A stretch of 64,000 bases of DNA from Penicillium oxalicum (lineage: Eukaryota > Ascomycota > Eurotiomycetes > Eurotiales > Aspergillaceae), in contig NC_064653.1 in NCBI RefSeq assembly GCF_001723175.1, forward strand, positions 434,001 through 498,000, read 5' to 3'. The notes under the pieces were generated by a model that saw only the letters and a list, made by a program, of their open reading frames with translations, had not been told where the DNA came from and searched no databases. Each line of letters opens with the position of its first letter. The stretch's first letter is position 1. This document shows, in pieces, positions 47,200 to 59,429 of this stretch. The translations under genes and the position numbers were made by a program.

Positions 47200-47783
47200 G
47201 GGCAGAAGATGACGAAGGCCTCGGATGCTGGAGGACGCACGCTCTCGGAGATGGGGATGGAACGAGAGTGTTTATATGCTCAATTATACTTATTCACTGC
47301 GGTTCATGGCCATCCCTCATTGTTTGTTTTTTTTCCTGATTATTGATTGGTTTGTCTTGCCCACTTTACTACAGTAAATAGGCCCTTCGTGTATTGATTT
47401 TTGGGCATCGCACTTTTGTCATTAGGGACGAGAGTATTATTCGATTCAATTCTGCAGGCCCTTGTCAAGAAGCTGTCATCATATCTGATCTCATCATCAC
47501 AGAAAGACTCCAGTAAGCATACACCAGAAATAGGTAAATGCTGTGGTTCCACCACGAGCATGAAGAAAAATGATTTCGAGATATAATCAGCGTGTAAAAG
47601 AGAACATTCGCACCAAGCATGCCGACTAAGAACGGCGGGGTATATGAATATCATTCGGGAGGGAGAGGAGGAACGAGACAACAATCTTCACCATCTTCCA
47701 AGAAAAAAAAAGAAACCAAAAACGCCAAATTCTGTCGCACTACCATAAATCATACACGGGTTGATAAGCATCCTTTGCCATCC
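47200..47783. other. Convergent intergenic region
   Basis: It lies between the 3' ends of the deacetylase (plus) and the AT-hook gene (minus), so it should hold both 3' UTRs. No gene was seen. Confidence 0.5.
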
Positions 47784-49813
47784 TCATTTGCGCACGACTT
47801 TTAACAGCGGCGCGATTCTCGCCCGTTTACTCAACCCAACTCGATAGGGCACCTTGGTCGTGGACAAGATCGGGCTATGTCGAGCCGGTCCCTTATTTGA
47901 AGCGCGGGCTGTCTGTGGATCACTCTCTCTGCTTTCCATTCTTTGAGGCGTATTTGGTACGAAAGTATTAGCCGCAGGAGTGGCTTCCTTTGGAGCGGGA
48001 TGGTTGTTTTCAACGGCGGTTTTCTTGGTTTGGACCGGTGACTCCCAAGGGACGAATAATTGGTTCTCTTCCATCTTGGGTATAGGATTAGAGGAAAATT
48101 CAGCTGTATTTTTGCTAGGTTGATCTTGTTGATCTTGTGGCTCTTTGGAGACAGGCGTGGTGGAATCCGAGTCTGGTGCGGACGGAGGATCAGCGGGCTG
48201 TTTTCGTTTGCGGCCGCGTCTTTTCGGGCCTGGGTTCTCTTCCGCGGGAGGTTGGTTGGGGTCCAGCTCAAGGGGTGAATCGTGCGCGCCATCTTTGACG
48301 TTGTCCTGCTTGATTTGGAGAGAGGTAGATCCCATCAAAATGATATCGTCGTCGTCTGTTGCGTGCATCCTTGTAGGCTTGTCGAGGACCTCTGAGGCAG
48401 TCTTGCTTCGTTTGGCTTTTTTCTGCTTGGATGGTTTCGGTGATGCAGTGTCTTGTGACTTGCGTGGGTCTTTGACCTTGCCAGTCCGGGATTTTTCGTC
48501 AAAGACAACGGGTAAAACGACCATCAGTCCGGGGGTATGTCTGGGCTTGTCTTGGAGTCCACCGTCTGTCTCGACATGTTCCGGGTCCGGGTTGAAGATT
48601 TCTGTCTTCCTAGACAGGGAGGATTCGGGTCGTTGTCTCTCTCCTGCCATCCATACTCGAGCGGTAAAATAGTCGCGCGGCGCAGCAGCTGCGAGCTCGT
48701 CTTCCTCGTCGTCTTCGGCATGAAGAGGCTGTTTCTTGGGGCGACCACGCTCGGGCTTTCTGACGGCGGGGCTATCGAGGTTAATTGTCGGCGTCGGTCC
48801 AGGTAAAGCCAATTCATCATGTGCACTGAGCTCAGAGTGCTGCGGGGAAACCAGACTGGATGTGATATTGTCACTTCTGGACCTGCTCACTCCCGGAGAA
48901 TGCACCGGTGATAGCGGTTGCGTATCGTGAGGGGACCACGTTTGTGGTTGCATTGATCGAGACCGTTGAATTGTCTTGATTGGCATCTGGTCGTCGTTCT
49001 GTGGGCCGGGGGTTGTGTTGACGGCCACGGACATCGGCTGCGGGTTTCGCTCGCCGCTTGGAAACGCCACATTGCTTTTAGTTACCGGCGTGCAGTCCAA
49101 TTCGTTACCCTGTACGGGCGTTGGCTCGAAGGGCTGCGTGTCCGAGCAAGAGGCCTCCACCTGCAAGGGAGGTTGCAAAAAAGCCTGATCGTAATGATGC
49201 TCTTCTCTCCATCGCTGCTGGTGGAGGCCAAAGCTCTCCATCATAGGGTATGACCCAGGCTGCGAGATCTCGCTGGGAAGACCGGAACTGGTCGAGGGCA
49301 GATGGTCATCCGCACTGGGAACATCGTCCTCGATCAATCGACGCTGAGCATGGCCGATTTCAGTGAGCATTGCTCCTACATATTTTCGCTGTCAGCTCTG
49401 GCCTCGTTCGGACCCAACCCAAGCCACCTCCACGGAGATAAGAAATGCGGCCACTATCCCCACCTACCAATTGATCCGCTTCCACCCTCTGTCGCCGAAG
49501 GAATCCAACGTTCCTCTCGACGCTGCTGCGATAAGGTGGGAGCCGAGTGTGTCGTGTCCTGGGACTGCAGGAATTGGTCAAAGTTGATGTTCATTTCAGG
49601 CTCAACCGGGGCCGGAGTATCGCGCTCTGCTCTGCGCTCGATCGGGTAGTCTGCTTGTTGTTCCGCTGCATTGTGGTGGACGTGAGCCTGTAGATCTGGT
49701 CGTGAGTCGACATGCTCCTGACCAGCGTCGTGTGGAGCCGACGCCTCAATGGCGACGTCTTCTCCCAGAGGCTCGTCCTCGTCGGAGTCCTGGATGACTC
49801 GGCCCCAGCCCAT
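47784..49813 (-). CDS. AT-hook DNA-binding protein
   Basis: Exons (complement) are 47784-49375 and 49468-49813, giving 645 residues. The start ATG at 49813 opens MGWGRVIQDSDEDEPLGE. An in-frame upstream Met adds 23 residues without domain character. The protein is hydrophilic and largely disordered. Two AT-hook cores are visible, ERGRPKKQP in the middle and RRGRKRKQP further on, each an RGR/GRK tripeptide in basic context that inserts in the minor groove of AT-rich DNA. A conserved block DYFTARVWMAGERQRPESSLSRK and the extreme C-terminus PYRVGLSKRARIAPLL look ordered. Likely nuclear. The specific target and role are unknown. Confidence 0.8.
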
Positions 49814-50369
49814 TCGTGCGGTCCGGTCGCGAGTTGCAACGATCAGCAAAGCGACGGAAGTCCCCACGCGTTTCACAGACACGAAGCCACGTGACAGTCA
49901 CCCATCCATCTATAGGGCCCAACGGCAACACTGGGAGGTAATACAGTCGCTCGTACAATTCTTTTATAAAGGGCATTTGCCGGGACTTCTTGGTGGTGAC
50001 TCTCTAATGAGACCGGCGAGACAAAGGAGACGGCGATCCCTGAAGCAACGTAGAAGCTGCTCTTTCTCGATCGTAGCGTGGAAAGGCTCGTGGCCGCCAC
50101 TCTATTCGGGCGGATTCCAATCTTCCAATCCTCCTCGGCGATGACAGTGAACTTCTGGAAATGCCGCTCCCGTGCGACTTCTACTGTACGGTGCGCGATG
50201 TGACCACAAGAGCTGGCATCTCTTTGTAAGACACAACTGCCTTGATACTTGGGACGGTGACCAATCAGTTTGATTTGTGACGGGATGACTAACAAGTGGA
50301 GGGGGGCCACGCTATGATATCTGCTAATCACAACTCAAAGGGGTATGAATATGAAAAGACAAAGGCAGA
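49814..50369. other. Intergenic region, AT-hook promoter and ste50 3' end
   Basis: No gene is seen. It should contain the AT-hook gene promoter and the ste50 3' UTR. Confidence 0.5.
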
Positions 50370-51981
50370 TCACAAGACTCCTCCTGGTAGATTGATTTGC
50401 GCTTGGGGACGTCCACCTTCGAATCCCGCGCTGTTTGGTGCCGAGCCAGGATGTAAATTGTCTGGCTGGGTGATTTTTCGCAACATGAACATGGGCTTGC
50501 GCCCTTCTTTTTCGAGTTGCTTGAAGAGGATCAGGGGCTTCTCGTCTAGGGCCAGACATCTTTCCTGGTCACCGTAGACGATGTAGAGGGCATAGAGTTT
50601 CGGATCGTGGTGGATGTTGTACTTTTTCAACGCGGCCGGCAGGACTTTGTAACAAGGGTCATCCCAGGAGACCCGAAATGACTTGAAGATCTCCACGCTG
50701 GAAGGCTGTCCCGGCGGAGCAGCAGAATCACGCGATCCAGACGGGGTCTCCGTGCGCGAGGGCTGCGGACTGGGTCCGTGCCGATCAGCCCGGGAGGCAG
50801 AGCGTTGTGGCAGATCCTCGGGGTGATCATGCATATTTCGACCCACTGAGCCCGGCTGCGTATAGGATCGTGGGTTGAGGGTCTGGTGTTGAGAGATGTG
50901 TGTGTTGGGAGAGGTGGGTGAGGGAATGCCGGGCGAGTGCTGCAGGCCATTGGTCACGGAGGCGGACAGGTGAGATGAAGCGGCCGTGGCGGTGGCGGAG
51001 GGGTCGTGGCTGTGGTGGTCGTGATAGTTGCGACCTTCGTAGACGGACGGCGGAATGTGGGTGGGCGAGCTTGTCTTGGGCGTGGTCCCACCGCCGTAGG
51101 CGCGCTTGGAGAAAGCCCGGTGCAACTTTGAGCTGGTGGAATTATCCCCCAAGTTGAGAAGGGAAGGTGAGGTGAGCGTGGTGCTATCGTGATAGCTATC
51201 TGAGGATGTTCCGTGGCTCGATGGAGGCGGCAGAGGTTGCGATCGATCCTTGACCGTCTTGATGAGCGGCAGGATTTCCTCTCGCAACCGCCTGTAGTCC
51301 TCTGCCAGTCGATGCATTTCAGCCTCTACCGAGAGGATCCTCTCATCGCGGCGCTGGATCGACTGGATCAAGCGAGCAATGTCCTCTTGTGTGGCATTCT
51401 CGTTCATGCTCTGATCAGCAGCTACGCGTTGGGGGAAAATTGTCAGCGGTGAGGAAATAGTTCCAAGTATTGCGAGAGTCAAACGTACACAAGGGAATGT
51501 AATGGTCCACATCAAGAGGTACGTGTTGCCGGACCTTGATTTCATAGACACTCTTCAGGATGGTGAGACGGTGGCCCACGCTGTTGATCCCCATCTCCTT
51601 CAACTCCTCGTGGCGGAGGGCGATGAGCGCCTCACCAACGATCCCATTCTCTGTTGATGTGGTTTTTTTTGCGTCAGTCATTGTTCGCATTACGTGTCAA
51701 AATGGTGTGGACCGACCTCGGAAGGTGCCGCAATATTGAAGCAGTCCCAGGGAAGTCAGAAAGTCCACGCAGTCGTCGGCTGTCCAGTCGGAGATGACCG
51801 ATCGGGGCGTGCGCGGTCCCTCGCTTCCAAACCGAGTCGGGGTATGTTGCGACGAAGCAATGTCGGAGTCGGTGGGAGACGCTTCCGAGTCGGTTTGAAG
51901 GTGCGGAGAGGTGATGACGCTGCGTTCGTATTCATCATCCGCATCCGAATCCGCGTGATAGAGAGAGGTCTGGAGCGACAT
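50370..51981 (-). CDS. ste50: MAPK cascade adaptor Ste50 (SAM and RA domains)
   Basis: Exons (complement) are 50370-51421, 51489-51650 and 51717-51981, giving 492 residues. An N-terminal Ser/Asp-rich segment precedes a SAM domain at about 64-128 (SDWTADDCVDFLTSLGLLQY ... LRHEELKEMGINSVGHRLTIL), split by the first intron. A coiled-coil segment (EDIARLIQSIQRRDERILSVE), a long Ser/Pro/His linker, and a Ras-association domain at about 380-458 (SVEIFKSFRVSWDDPCYKVLPAALKKY ... LYIVYGDQERCLAL) follow. Known role: Ste50 (SteD in Aspergillus) binds the MAPKKK Ste11 through SAM and links it to membrane GTPases for mating, filamentation and osmotic signalling. The first donor is GTCGGT, slightly unusual. 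Confidence 0.93.
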
Positions 51982-54554
51982 GGTGCCGACAATGATTCGG
52001 CGTCACGGTAGGTCGACAAACCAGATGAAATCAATGAGCGGATTTTCTTGCACCAGCACCCCTCGATCCCGGCAGACCAGATCGCACGATCCGGGAGTCT
52101 GACCGCGGATACGTCCCTGAGGAGTGGCCCCAGAGAATGGGCAGGAGACGGCAATGGGTGATAAGAGAGAGAGAGAAAGAGTCGGATGATACCCAGCTGC
52201 GCTACTTGTCAAAAATTATGTGCTGTGGTCGTGGTCGTCTCGAAGGAATTGTTGCGGCTTCCGGAGTGTCCCTTTGCCCGTTGGCGCCAAAGGTGGGTGA
52301 AGCCAAATATTGACGCGCGGGAAGGGGAGCGGGGAAGCTTGCCCAGGTACGGGGGGCTTGATCGGGAGTAGTGAGCGCAGAGGTGGGACGAGAAGGAGAG
52401 CGAATCACGATGGTTTGTGGACGTTGAGAAGGCGTAGACGGTGGTGAGAGAAGTGAGGTGAGAGGGTGCCAAAGAGAGAGAATGCGAGCGGAAGTGAGAG
52501 CAACGGAAGTTGGTTAACGCCGTCTGGGGTTTGCGCATTCCCAAAAAGGGCATCCATCCCTCCATGCGATCGAGGCCTTTCCCCCCCAGCATACACGTGA
52601 CTGACGTCTGGCCTCGGGCAGAAACCCTTTTGGGTGATTCATTTTTTTTTGGTTTTAATTTTAATTTTGTTTTCTCTTTGCTTTGTGTCTTGATGTACCT
52701 TTTTGATTTCTTTCCATTTTCCCCCTCTATTCCAGAGTATGATTCATCAAGCGGGTCCAAGGAGATTGTGGGACCTCTTGGACTCCATGCAGTTGGCCTG
52801 CGCTCTGAAGAACCTTATGAACTTGGAAGTCTGCGTCAGACTGGACGGTGGATTGAAGATTGGGGATCGAAACGGTCCGAGCGGGTCGAATGGCTGCCGC
52901 TGAGAACTTTCTTTCACCACATCAGCTGTCCATGACAGTCACACATGGCTCAGCGGTACAGGGGCCACAGGACACTCGGGGAGATATACTTTGCTAGAGA
53001 ATCAATTTGGGCCTTTCACCCTGACTTGTTGTTCTAGCGCAACTTCTTTGAGCAGATCAAAAAGGATACCCGGGTCAGACTGGATGATTGAAAGTCTCCA
53101 CCCGTCATTTCCAGGAGTCGCCTGGAGGGCCACTGGTGGTCTAGGCTCGGGTCCGATTGGGAGTCTCACATCCGTAAAGCTTTCATTTTACCCAAGAATC
53201 AGGAAGCCTTTTGGTAGATGCAAAGGCAGCATGATGACCGATGCCGGTCTGGGAACTCCATGGAATCCTCCAGGAGTGTGGATGAACTCTGTCGGACGAG
53301 TGCTTTCCAGACGTCAACTTAGTACATACATACCGAGGTCAGGACAGAATCGTCATACCATGGACAAGGCCTAGGCAACTAGTAGCTACTTTGACCTAGA
53401 ATATCTACGGTTTGCCGATGTGCTTTAGTCTGACGGAATGTGCCATGATGCACTTGGGCGCTGGTGGTATATCGCACTTATCTTCCAGCTGGATGGCGTC
53501 AGGTTGGAGACGACCGACGTCTACGAGTAGTACTCAAGTAGTGCTCATGATCTTCTACTCTCGTCAACAGATATAGATCAATCTAGTCAACTGCAGGGTC
53601 TCTAGGGAAAATTTCACTGGACCCAGACTGGCCCTCTCAGACAGTATCTGCTATCTACGCGATTCGACTACCCCGGAACAGTGACTGTCATGGCTGTCGG
53701 GGACTGAAGATATGCATCGTCTTAAGTGGGTTCCAAGGTTGATACGAGGTAGCCACCGGATCCGACAAGAGTATGAATAGTTAGGCTTCTGGGGTCCAGG
53801 ATCGTGGTGGCAGCACCATTGAGCCCCGAATATCCCGAAACGATGGCCATGAGAAGGGCTCTCTGTCGCAAGTTTTTTTTTTGATGCCTGAAGGCTGTAT
53901 CTCACGCCTGTCAACCTCGTCGACCTCAGTGGGAGGAGAAGTCACTTGCTCATCTTCAGAGCCTCCAGAGCTAGCCACTCGTCATTCGCGGTGCGCACTT
54001 CGTTTCACTCTACCATAATATCATGATGGAATCAAGCGGAAGCGGAAAAAATGACAGGTTCGACCCGCCCATCTGTTCGACTGTTTGCCCTCATCTTCGT
54101 GCTCTTGTCAACACGTGCGACTGGTCGTGACTGGTGACCAGTTGACCGCCTCTGGGCGGGTGGTGTTGTCGTCGACGCTCTCGGTCGAAGACGGCCATTG
54201 TAACTTTCCTTTTCGGCTGATTCTCCTGCCAGTTCGCCATCTGCCACTCTCCCAGTGCACACGAGATTCCGTCCCATTTACTTTCTGCTTCTCATTCCCT
54301 CAATTAAATATCCACACGACTACTATTGTCAATTCCACCGTGCATTGCCTGAGCCAGATCGGGCGGGCGGAGAGCCAGTTGGGTACCTTTCTTTTCCCCA
54401 ATTCAGCCTGTAGTCCTCCCCGCGGGAGTCTGCAGCTCATCTCATCCGTCCCCGCATCAAAAGTCGCCCGGACATCTCTTGAGCTCAATTGTTCCCATCT
54501 TTGACTTGATTTGTCCTATTTACTGTGCAGACCCTTCACAAAAAAAGCCAAAAG

Positions 54555-54633
<79 letters not shown>

Positions 54634-55220
54634 TATTGCTCCTCTTCCGCCCCTGTTTCCGTCGACCACACGTCTTGCCTTTTCATTCGGCCCCGGGGCG
54701 CTAACCGGAGGTTTCGCCGCAGTGACAGCCCGAAGCCTCGGAGATCGTCGTCATTTCTATTCATCTCCACCCCTTCGTCTTTTTTTTTCTTCCGCGCGCG
54801 AGCGCTCCAATCGCCGAGCTTCACCATCAGCCAGGAGTCGCAGCCTTTATATCCGGACTTTGTCTCCTTGCCACTCCAAGACGTCCGCTCTCTCTTTTGG
54901 GGCCGGTCCCCTTTTCGTGCAGTGCATCCGCTGACATTGTCGCATGCGAGTCACTGCAATTGCACCCTCAACCCTCTTCGCCGCTCGACTGTCTCGACCT
55001 CGATATCCTCAATACTTTCACACTCCATCCACTTTGTCACGAGACCCGACGCTTCTGTGAATCAGAATTGAGGAAGCCAACCTACCAAGATCTCAAAAGG
55101 AGCCGCCTCTACCTTGACAGTCCTCGATTCCTGCGCACTCGGGCAGTTTGAGATTAATCTCACAAGACTCCCTTCTTGTTCTTCGTGACTTCCATCTTCT
55201 TATCCCCCCCCCTCGACACC
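51982..55220. other. Gene-poor intergenic region with (AG)34 repeat
   Basis: It lies between the divergent ste50 and 55.2-kb genes. ORFs at 52209-52760 and 53-54 kb have no domains. The right part is pyrimidine-rich with a long AG repeat and may be the 5' leader of the next gene. No RNA gene was identified. Confidence 0.5.
54561..54628. repeat. (AG)34 microsatellite
   Basis: Thirty-four perfect AG units lie about 590 bp before the next start codon, preceded by AAAG-like imperfect units. Confidence 0.9.
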
Positions 55221-55739
55221 ATGCCTTCGTCAACCCCCACCGGCAGCCTTTCCGCAACCCCAGACGCCCTTGAATCCGACCTCCTCACCAAGCTGTCTGC
55301 CACATCGGCCCTGGAGGACCTACAAGAGAACCTCCTGGGCTCACTGCACCGTGCGGGCTGGACGGAAAAGATCACCAGCCTGGCAACAGAACTCCTCCGC
55401 GCGGGGCGGTGTGAAACCTTTGACGATGTGATGGAGGCGGTGATTGCGTCCGCCGAGGGCAGGACACATCCGGCGTTGGGGTCCAAGAATGCCGAACAGC
55501 CGGGGACAAAGGCCTCCAACGGAACCAAGGAGGCCCGATCCAACGGAGCCCGAAGGGGGAATGATTCGGGGAACACGACCAAGTCTGATGGCCCGTACGA
55601 CCCCGCCAAGTACATTGAAGAGGTCGATGTACGTATTCCTGAGGCCATTGTGGATGAAGGCGTACGGGGACTGAAGGACATTTTGCGGGAGATGGTCGAT
55701 CTGGAAGATGAAGGTCTGCCCAACGGTGACAAGAAGTGA
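55221..55739 (+). CDS. Small conserved-looking protein, unknown function
   Basis: A single exon encodes 172 residues starting MPSSTPTGSLSATPDALESD, with good context (ACACCATGCC). Residues about 20-80 look like a compact helical domain (SALEDLQENLLGSLHRAGWTEKITSLATELL...). A disordered Ser/Asn/Gly linker covers about 90-130. A second ordered piece, PYDPAKYIEEVDVRIPEAIVDEGVRGLKDIL, ends in an acidic tail. There is no signal peptide or membrane segment. I do not recognise the family. The helical design with a linker would suit a subunit of a nuclear complex, but that is conjecture. Confidence 0.75.
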   Translation: MPSSTPTGSLSATPDALESDLLTKLSATSALEDLQENLLGSLHRAGWTEKITSLATELLRAGRCETFDDVMEAVIASAEGRTHPALGSKNAEQPGTKASNGTKEARSNGARRGNDSGNTTKSDGPYDPAKYIEEVDVRIPEAIVDEGVRGLKDILREMVDLEDEGLPNGDKK

Positions 55740-56149
55740 GGGGGGATCCTATCTGCGTTGGATAGAGAAAAGGTTGTTGTTGCGCCGTCGTGATACCCCA
55801 GTGAATTCATTGCTGTTGCTCTTTCTTATGCATCAGTTTCACTTTTCTTTTCCATTTTGCCTCATAGTTGAATCAGTCGGTCAGTGTCAGGAGGTTATCT
55901 GCTGTATAGGACCTCATATGACGCCGCCCCGTCTCTGGAAAAGCCACAGAGGCGTGTAAAGCAATAAAACGCTGTGGTCTCTGTTTTTCTTCTATTATCC
56001 CCCTTGTAAAAAAAAAGAACTCCTCTAATGGTTTGAAAAGATATGAGCACCAATTTCTTCTCGAGATCACTCATTTCAACCCAGACCCTGGTTCCTTCCA
56101 TCCAAAGTGTATTAAGCCGCTTTCACCATACCTTGTTACCTTGCAGTGG

Positions 56150-56170
56150 CCAACCGCCAACCGCCAACCG
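56150..56170. repeat. (CCAACCG)3 tandem repeat
   Basis: Three perfect 7-bp units. Confidence 0.85.
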
Positions 56171-56792
56171 CTCGAACTAGACCAAACTCAAGATTATCCA
56201 AGCATCCACTCCTATCTCAACTGAAACCCTCCCACTATAAGATTGATACGGTCAACCAATTACCCCCTGCTATACCTGCGAATAAACTGTGTTTTGTTTT
56301 GCTTTTCTTTCTTTCTTTCTTTCTTTTTTTTTCGATCACTTGTTCCTGTTTGGAATGTTGCACCTGCATCAGACTGCTATTGCTCGGGAAGTGTCGAGTC
56401 TAGTAGGGTGGTCCAGTTTCCGGCGGGTGTGATTATTTATATGGAGATCTCTTTGGGATTTCTTTCCTATAATGAGGCTGGATGAGGAGATGGTTTAAAG
56501 GACAGCATGGACAATGCTGGTGGTAGTTTAATTTTTTTCCGCCCCCATTTTGTAAAGGGCATTTTATCTTTCGCGTTATTGGCAGATATCAGATCTTCGA
56601 GTATAAAGTTGTCCGTATCACATTTCTCTATTTATTAATAAATGTTCATCCAGGGGAGGAAATGTAGGTACCTGCTCCTTCTCACAGTGTACACATCATT
56701 ATCATCGTCATTATAATCATCGTCATCGTGGTCCATCTCATACTCATCCACCAAGATCATAACCCGCACATCTCCAATAGACCTTACCTTAT

Positions 56793-56812
56793 CCCCCCCC
56801 CCCCCCCCCCCC
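56793..56812. repeat. Homopolymer of 20 C
   Basis: An uninterrupted C run about 50 bp downstream of the GMC gene's stop codon. Confidence 0.9.
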
Positions 56813-56859
56813 TCCTTCTTCAACCAAGCCACATCATCAAATCGTCAAATACCCCAACA

Positions 56860-59429
56860 TCAACATCCCACCGACACCATCCCCCGAGATCCAACATTCG
56901 CATTCCTACTCGAAGCAGCGATCCCACTCGCCATCACCCCCTGAGTAGCCGTCGTCTCCGTAGCCGCAGAACCAACCGCCGTCGCCGTCCTAGTCATATT
57001 CATCGCTGCAGACCCTTCCCCCTCTCGCAATCCAGCATAATACTCTCGGATGATACGACTCGCCTGCTCCGCCACCCCATACGTCGACGACATCAGATGC
57101 GTGGACAGCGCAAGCGGAGGCACACTCGCATCCGCCACACGGACATTGGCCAGACCGTAGACGCGCAGATGAGTGTCGACCACGCCGCCCTGGGCACGGG
57201 GCAACATGGCGCAGGAGGAGGAAGGGTGGAACTCGGTGCCGGCGGAGCGGAGAATCCAGTCGAGCCATTCGTCGTCGGTTTGGACGGAGGGGCCCGGGGA
57301 GGTTTCTTGGGTGAGGGAGTTGGAAAGGGGGGAGGTTCGACCGAGTTGGCGGGCGAGTTTGAGGCCGTCGCGGAGAAGGACGTGATCTGTTGGGGTTTTG
57401 GTGTGTTTGTGAGTGGGGGTGTGGATTTAGTTTTTGCCAAGGGGGATAGATATGATGGATTTTCTTTTTTTTCTAGATCTTTTGAAGATGTAGGGGGTGT
57501 GAAGGGTCCCAGGAACGTACCGGCTGGATTAAACAAGTAATTGGGGTCAATGACCGGGTAATCCATGGGATTTGAAGAATTGATATAAATTCGCCCGTGG
57601 CTATACGGATGTTGGACAGCCGCGGTGATGCCCACGTCCCCGTTTCCATCGCTGTTCATGAACAAGAGCTCGATCTGTCCGATGGGGGAATCCAAGATGG
57701 TCGATGCGGTGGTGTTGCAGATGGCCGTGTATCCATCAATGACTCCGTCGTCGTAGGTGGTGTTGGGCGTATAGTGACCGATTTGACCGAGAATCTGTTT
57801 CTGAAGGTGATGCACATCGGTGCCATACATACCGGTAGCATTCACATAGGCGACGGCGGAATCAATGTAGGTGAGGAACAGCGGATTGTTCTGTTGGGAC
57901 TTGATCAGCGGACGGGAATTCTCTTGAAGATGGAGTACTACTCATGCTACTACCTGTAGTAGTAGTTGTAGTTGTAGTCATAGACTCAAGGGACCCTTAC
58001 CCGTTCACTCCCATTATCATAAAAGATGGACCCGGCCCTTTCCACGTTAGTCTTCCAAGTCACAGTGGCACTCTGTCCCAGGTTAGCTAAGGGTGTTTCT
58101 TTTTCTGATTTTCTCGGTATGATTTCCCGACGAGTCATGGCGAATACAACTCACAATATGATCCTGAAGATGTTGACCAACACCCGAAGCTCAGAGACCA
58201 AGTCAACTCCCGCATCGGAGAGAACGTCCTTGGGACCAACGCCACTGTGCAGCAAAACCGCCGGGGTACCAACCGTGCCGGCAGCGAGAACCACCTCCTT
58301 GTTGACCTTGATCGATCGCTTTGTTTTCCCACCGTCCGATGTGAACTCGACCGCGTATGCAGTGAGATCTTCCGACGTGGACGAGTTTCGAAACAACAGG
58401 CGAGTCACATGGGCATTGGCCAGTACGTCGTAGTTGCGTCTGTCGGGGAGAGGATCCAGATATCCCGTGCGACTATAGGAGCGTGTCCAGTTGGTCGGAT
58501 TGATGCACGAGGTCGAGACTTCGGCCCCCCAGGGCTCGCCACCGTACATGTTGGAGGAGCGGGCGATTCCCATATTCATCAAGGACTTCTCCCACTCTCC
58601 CCCTGAGCAAAGGTGCTGTGTCGAGTAGGTGTTAGCGCTCATGGAAAAAAAAAAAGGTGCTCACGCCGTTCACGTACAAGCCAGGATACGAGGCGTGAAT
58701 CGGTCCATCTGTGCCGTGATCGCTCGTATTCCAGGTAATCTGGGCCTCTTGAGCAATCTCCTCGGACGGCGGAGTAAAAGTTTCGCTCTGTCGCATGGCG
58801 GCGTAGAATGATTCCCAGCCCCAATTCTCAGCGCCATCCATCCCGTCGAGCATGTCCTTCCAGGCATCGATTTCGACCTTCCCCGGCCGTGTCAGATATA
58901 ATCCATTGATGGCCGAGCTGCCTGTGTGGGAGGGTGATGATGCGTCAGTATGTCGGTTTCAGAGATGCGCACCTGGGAACTCATCCCCTCAGAATGATAG
59001 TCGATAGTATGTATGGGCGAAACTAACCTCCCAACACTTTTCCACGGGGCCAGTATATCTCCCGGTCGTTCGCATGGGGTTGTGGGGTTGTGTGAAATCC
59101 CCAATTCAGAGGTGTTGTCCATAGTGAGTCAAAATACGAATAAGCAGGTGTATCTGGAAATGGGTGATATCGTTAGACTCGTGGTATTGACAATTGCCCA
59201 GACCAGACGCACCTATGCGAGTTCGATACTCGTCCCCATCACCACCGGCTTCCAGGACGAGAACGGTATGATTGGCATCTTCGGACAATCGAGCACCCAA
59301 GACAAGACCGGCCTGTCCTCCCCCCACAATTACAAAGTCATACGCATCGGTGATCTGCGTGCGCGGAGAGAGTGCATAAACAAGAGGAAGAAAGATGGCG
59401 AGATTCCTCACGGCATTGGAAGATCGCAT
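56860..59429 (-). pseudogene. Secreted GMC oxidoreductase with a one-base frameshift
   Basis: Seven exons (complement) are 56860-57386, 57521-57920, 58001-58072, 58155-58615, 58665-58921, 59028-59153 and 59213-59429. A signal peptide (about 1-20) precedes the FAD-binding [18 protein letters not shown] (GxGxxG at 36-41). Then come the ADP-binding glutamate in [41 protein letters not shown], and near the end GTEFHPSSSCAM and NVRVADASVPP with the conserved His positions. In exon 4 the family motif PGVGQHLQDH is present but one frame off: the DNA around 58182-58190 lacks one base for the proline codon, and the exon is 461 nt where phase requires 462. Spliced as is, the protein would be truncated or altered. 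With the base it would be 686 residues, full length. True mutation or sequencing error cannot be decided here. Confidence 0.85.

Larger units (their letters stand above)
55740..56859. other. Convergent intergenic region
   Basis: It lies between the 3' ends of the 55.2-kb gene and the GMC gene. It holds a CCAACCG repeat (56150-56170), T-rich runs, and a 20-C run at 56793-56812 just beyond the GMC stop codon. No gene was seen. Confidence 0.5.

Noticed and set aside
54479..55071. ORFs translating the AG repeat into Arg-Glu dipeptides
   Set aside because: Product of the microsatellite, with no conserved sequence around it.
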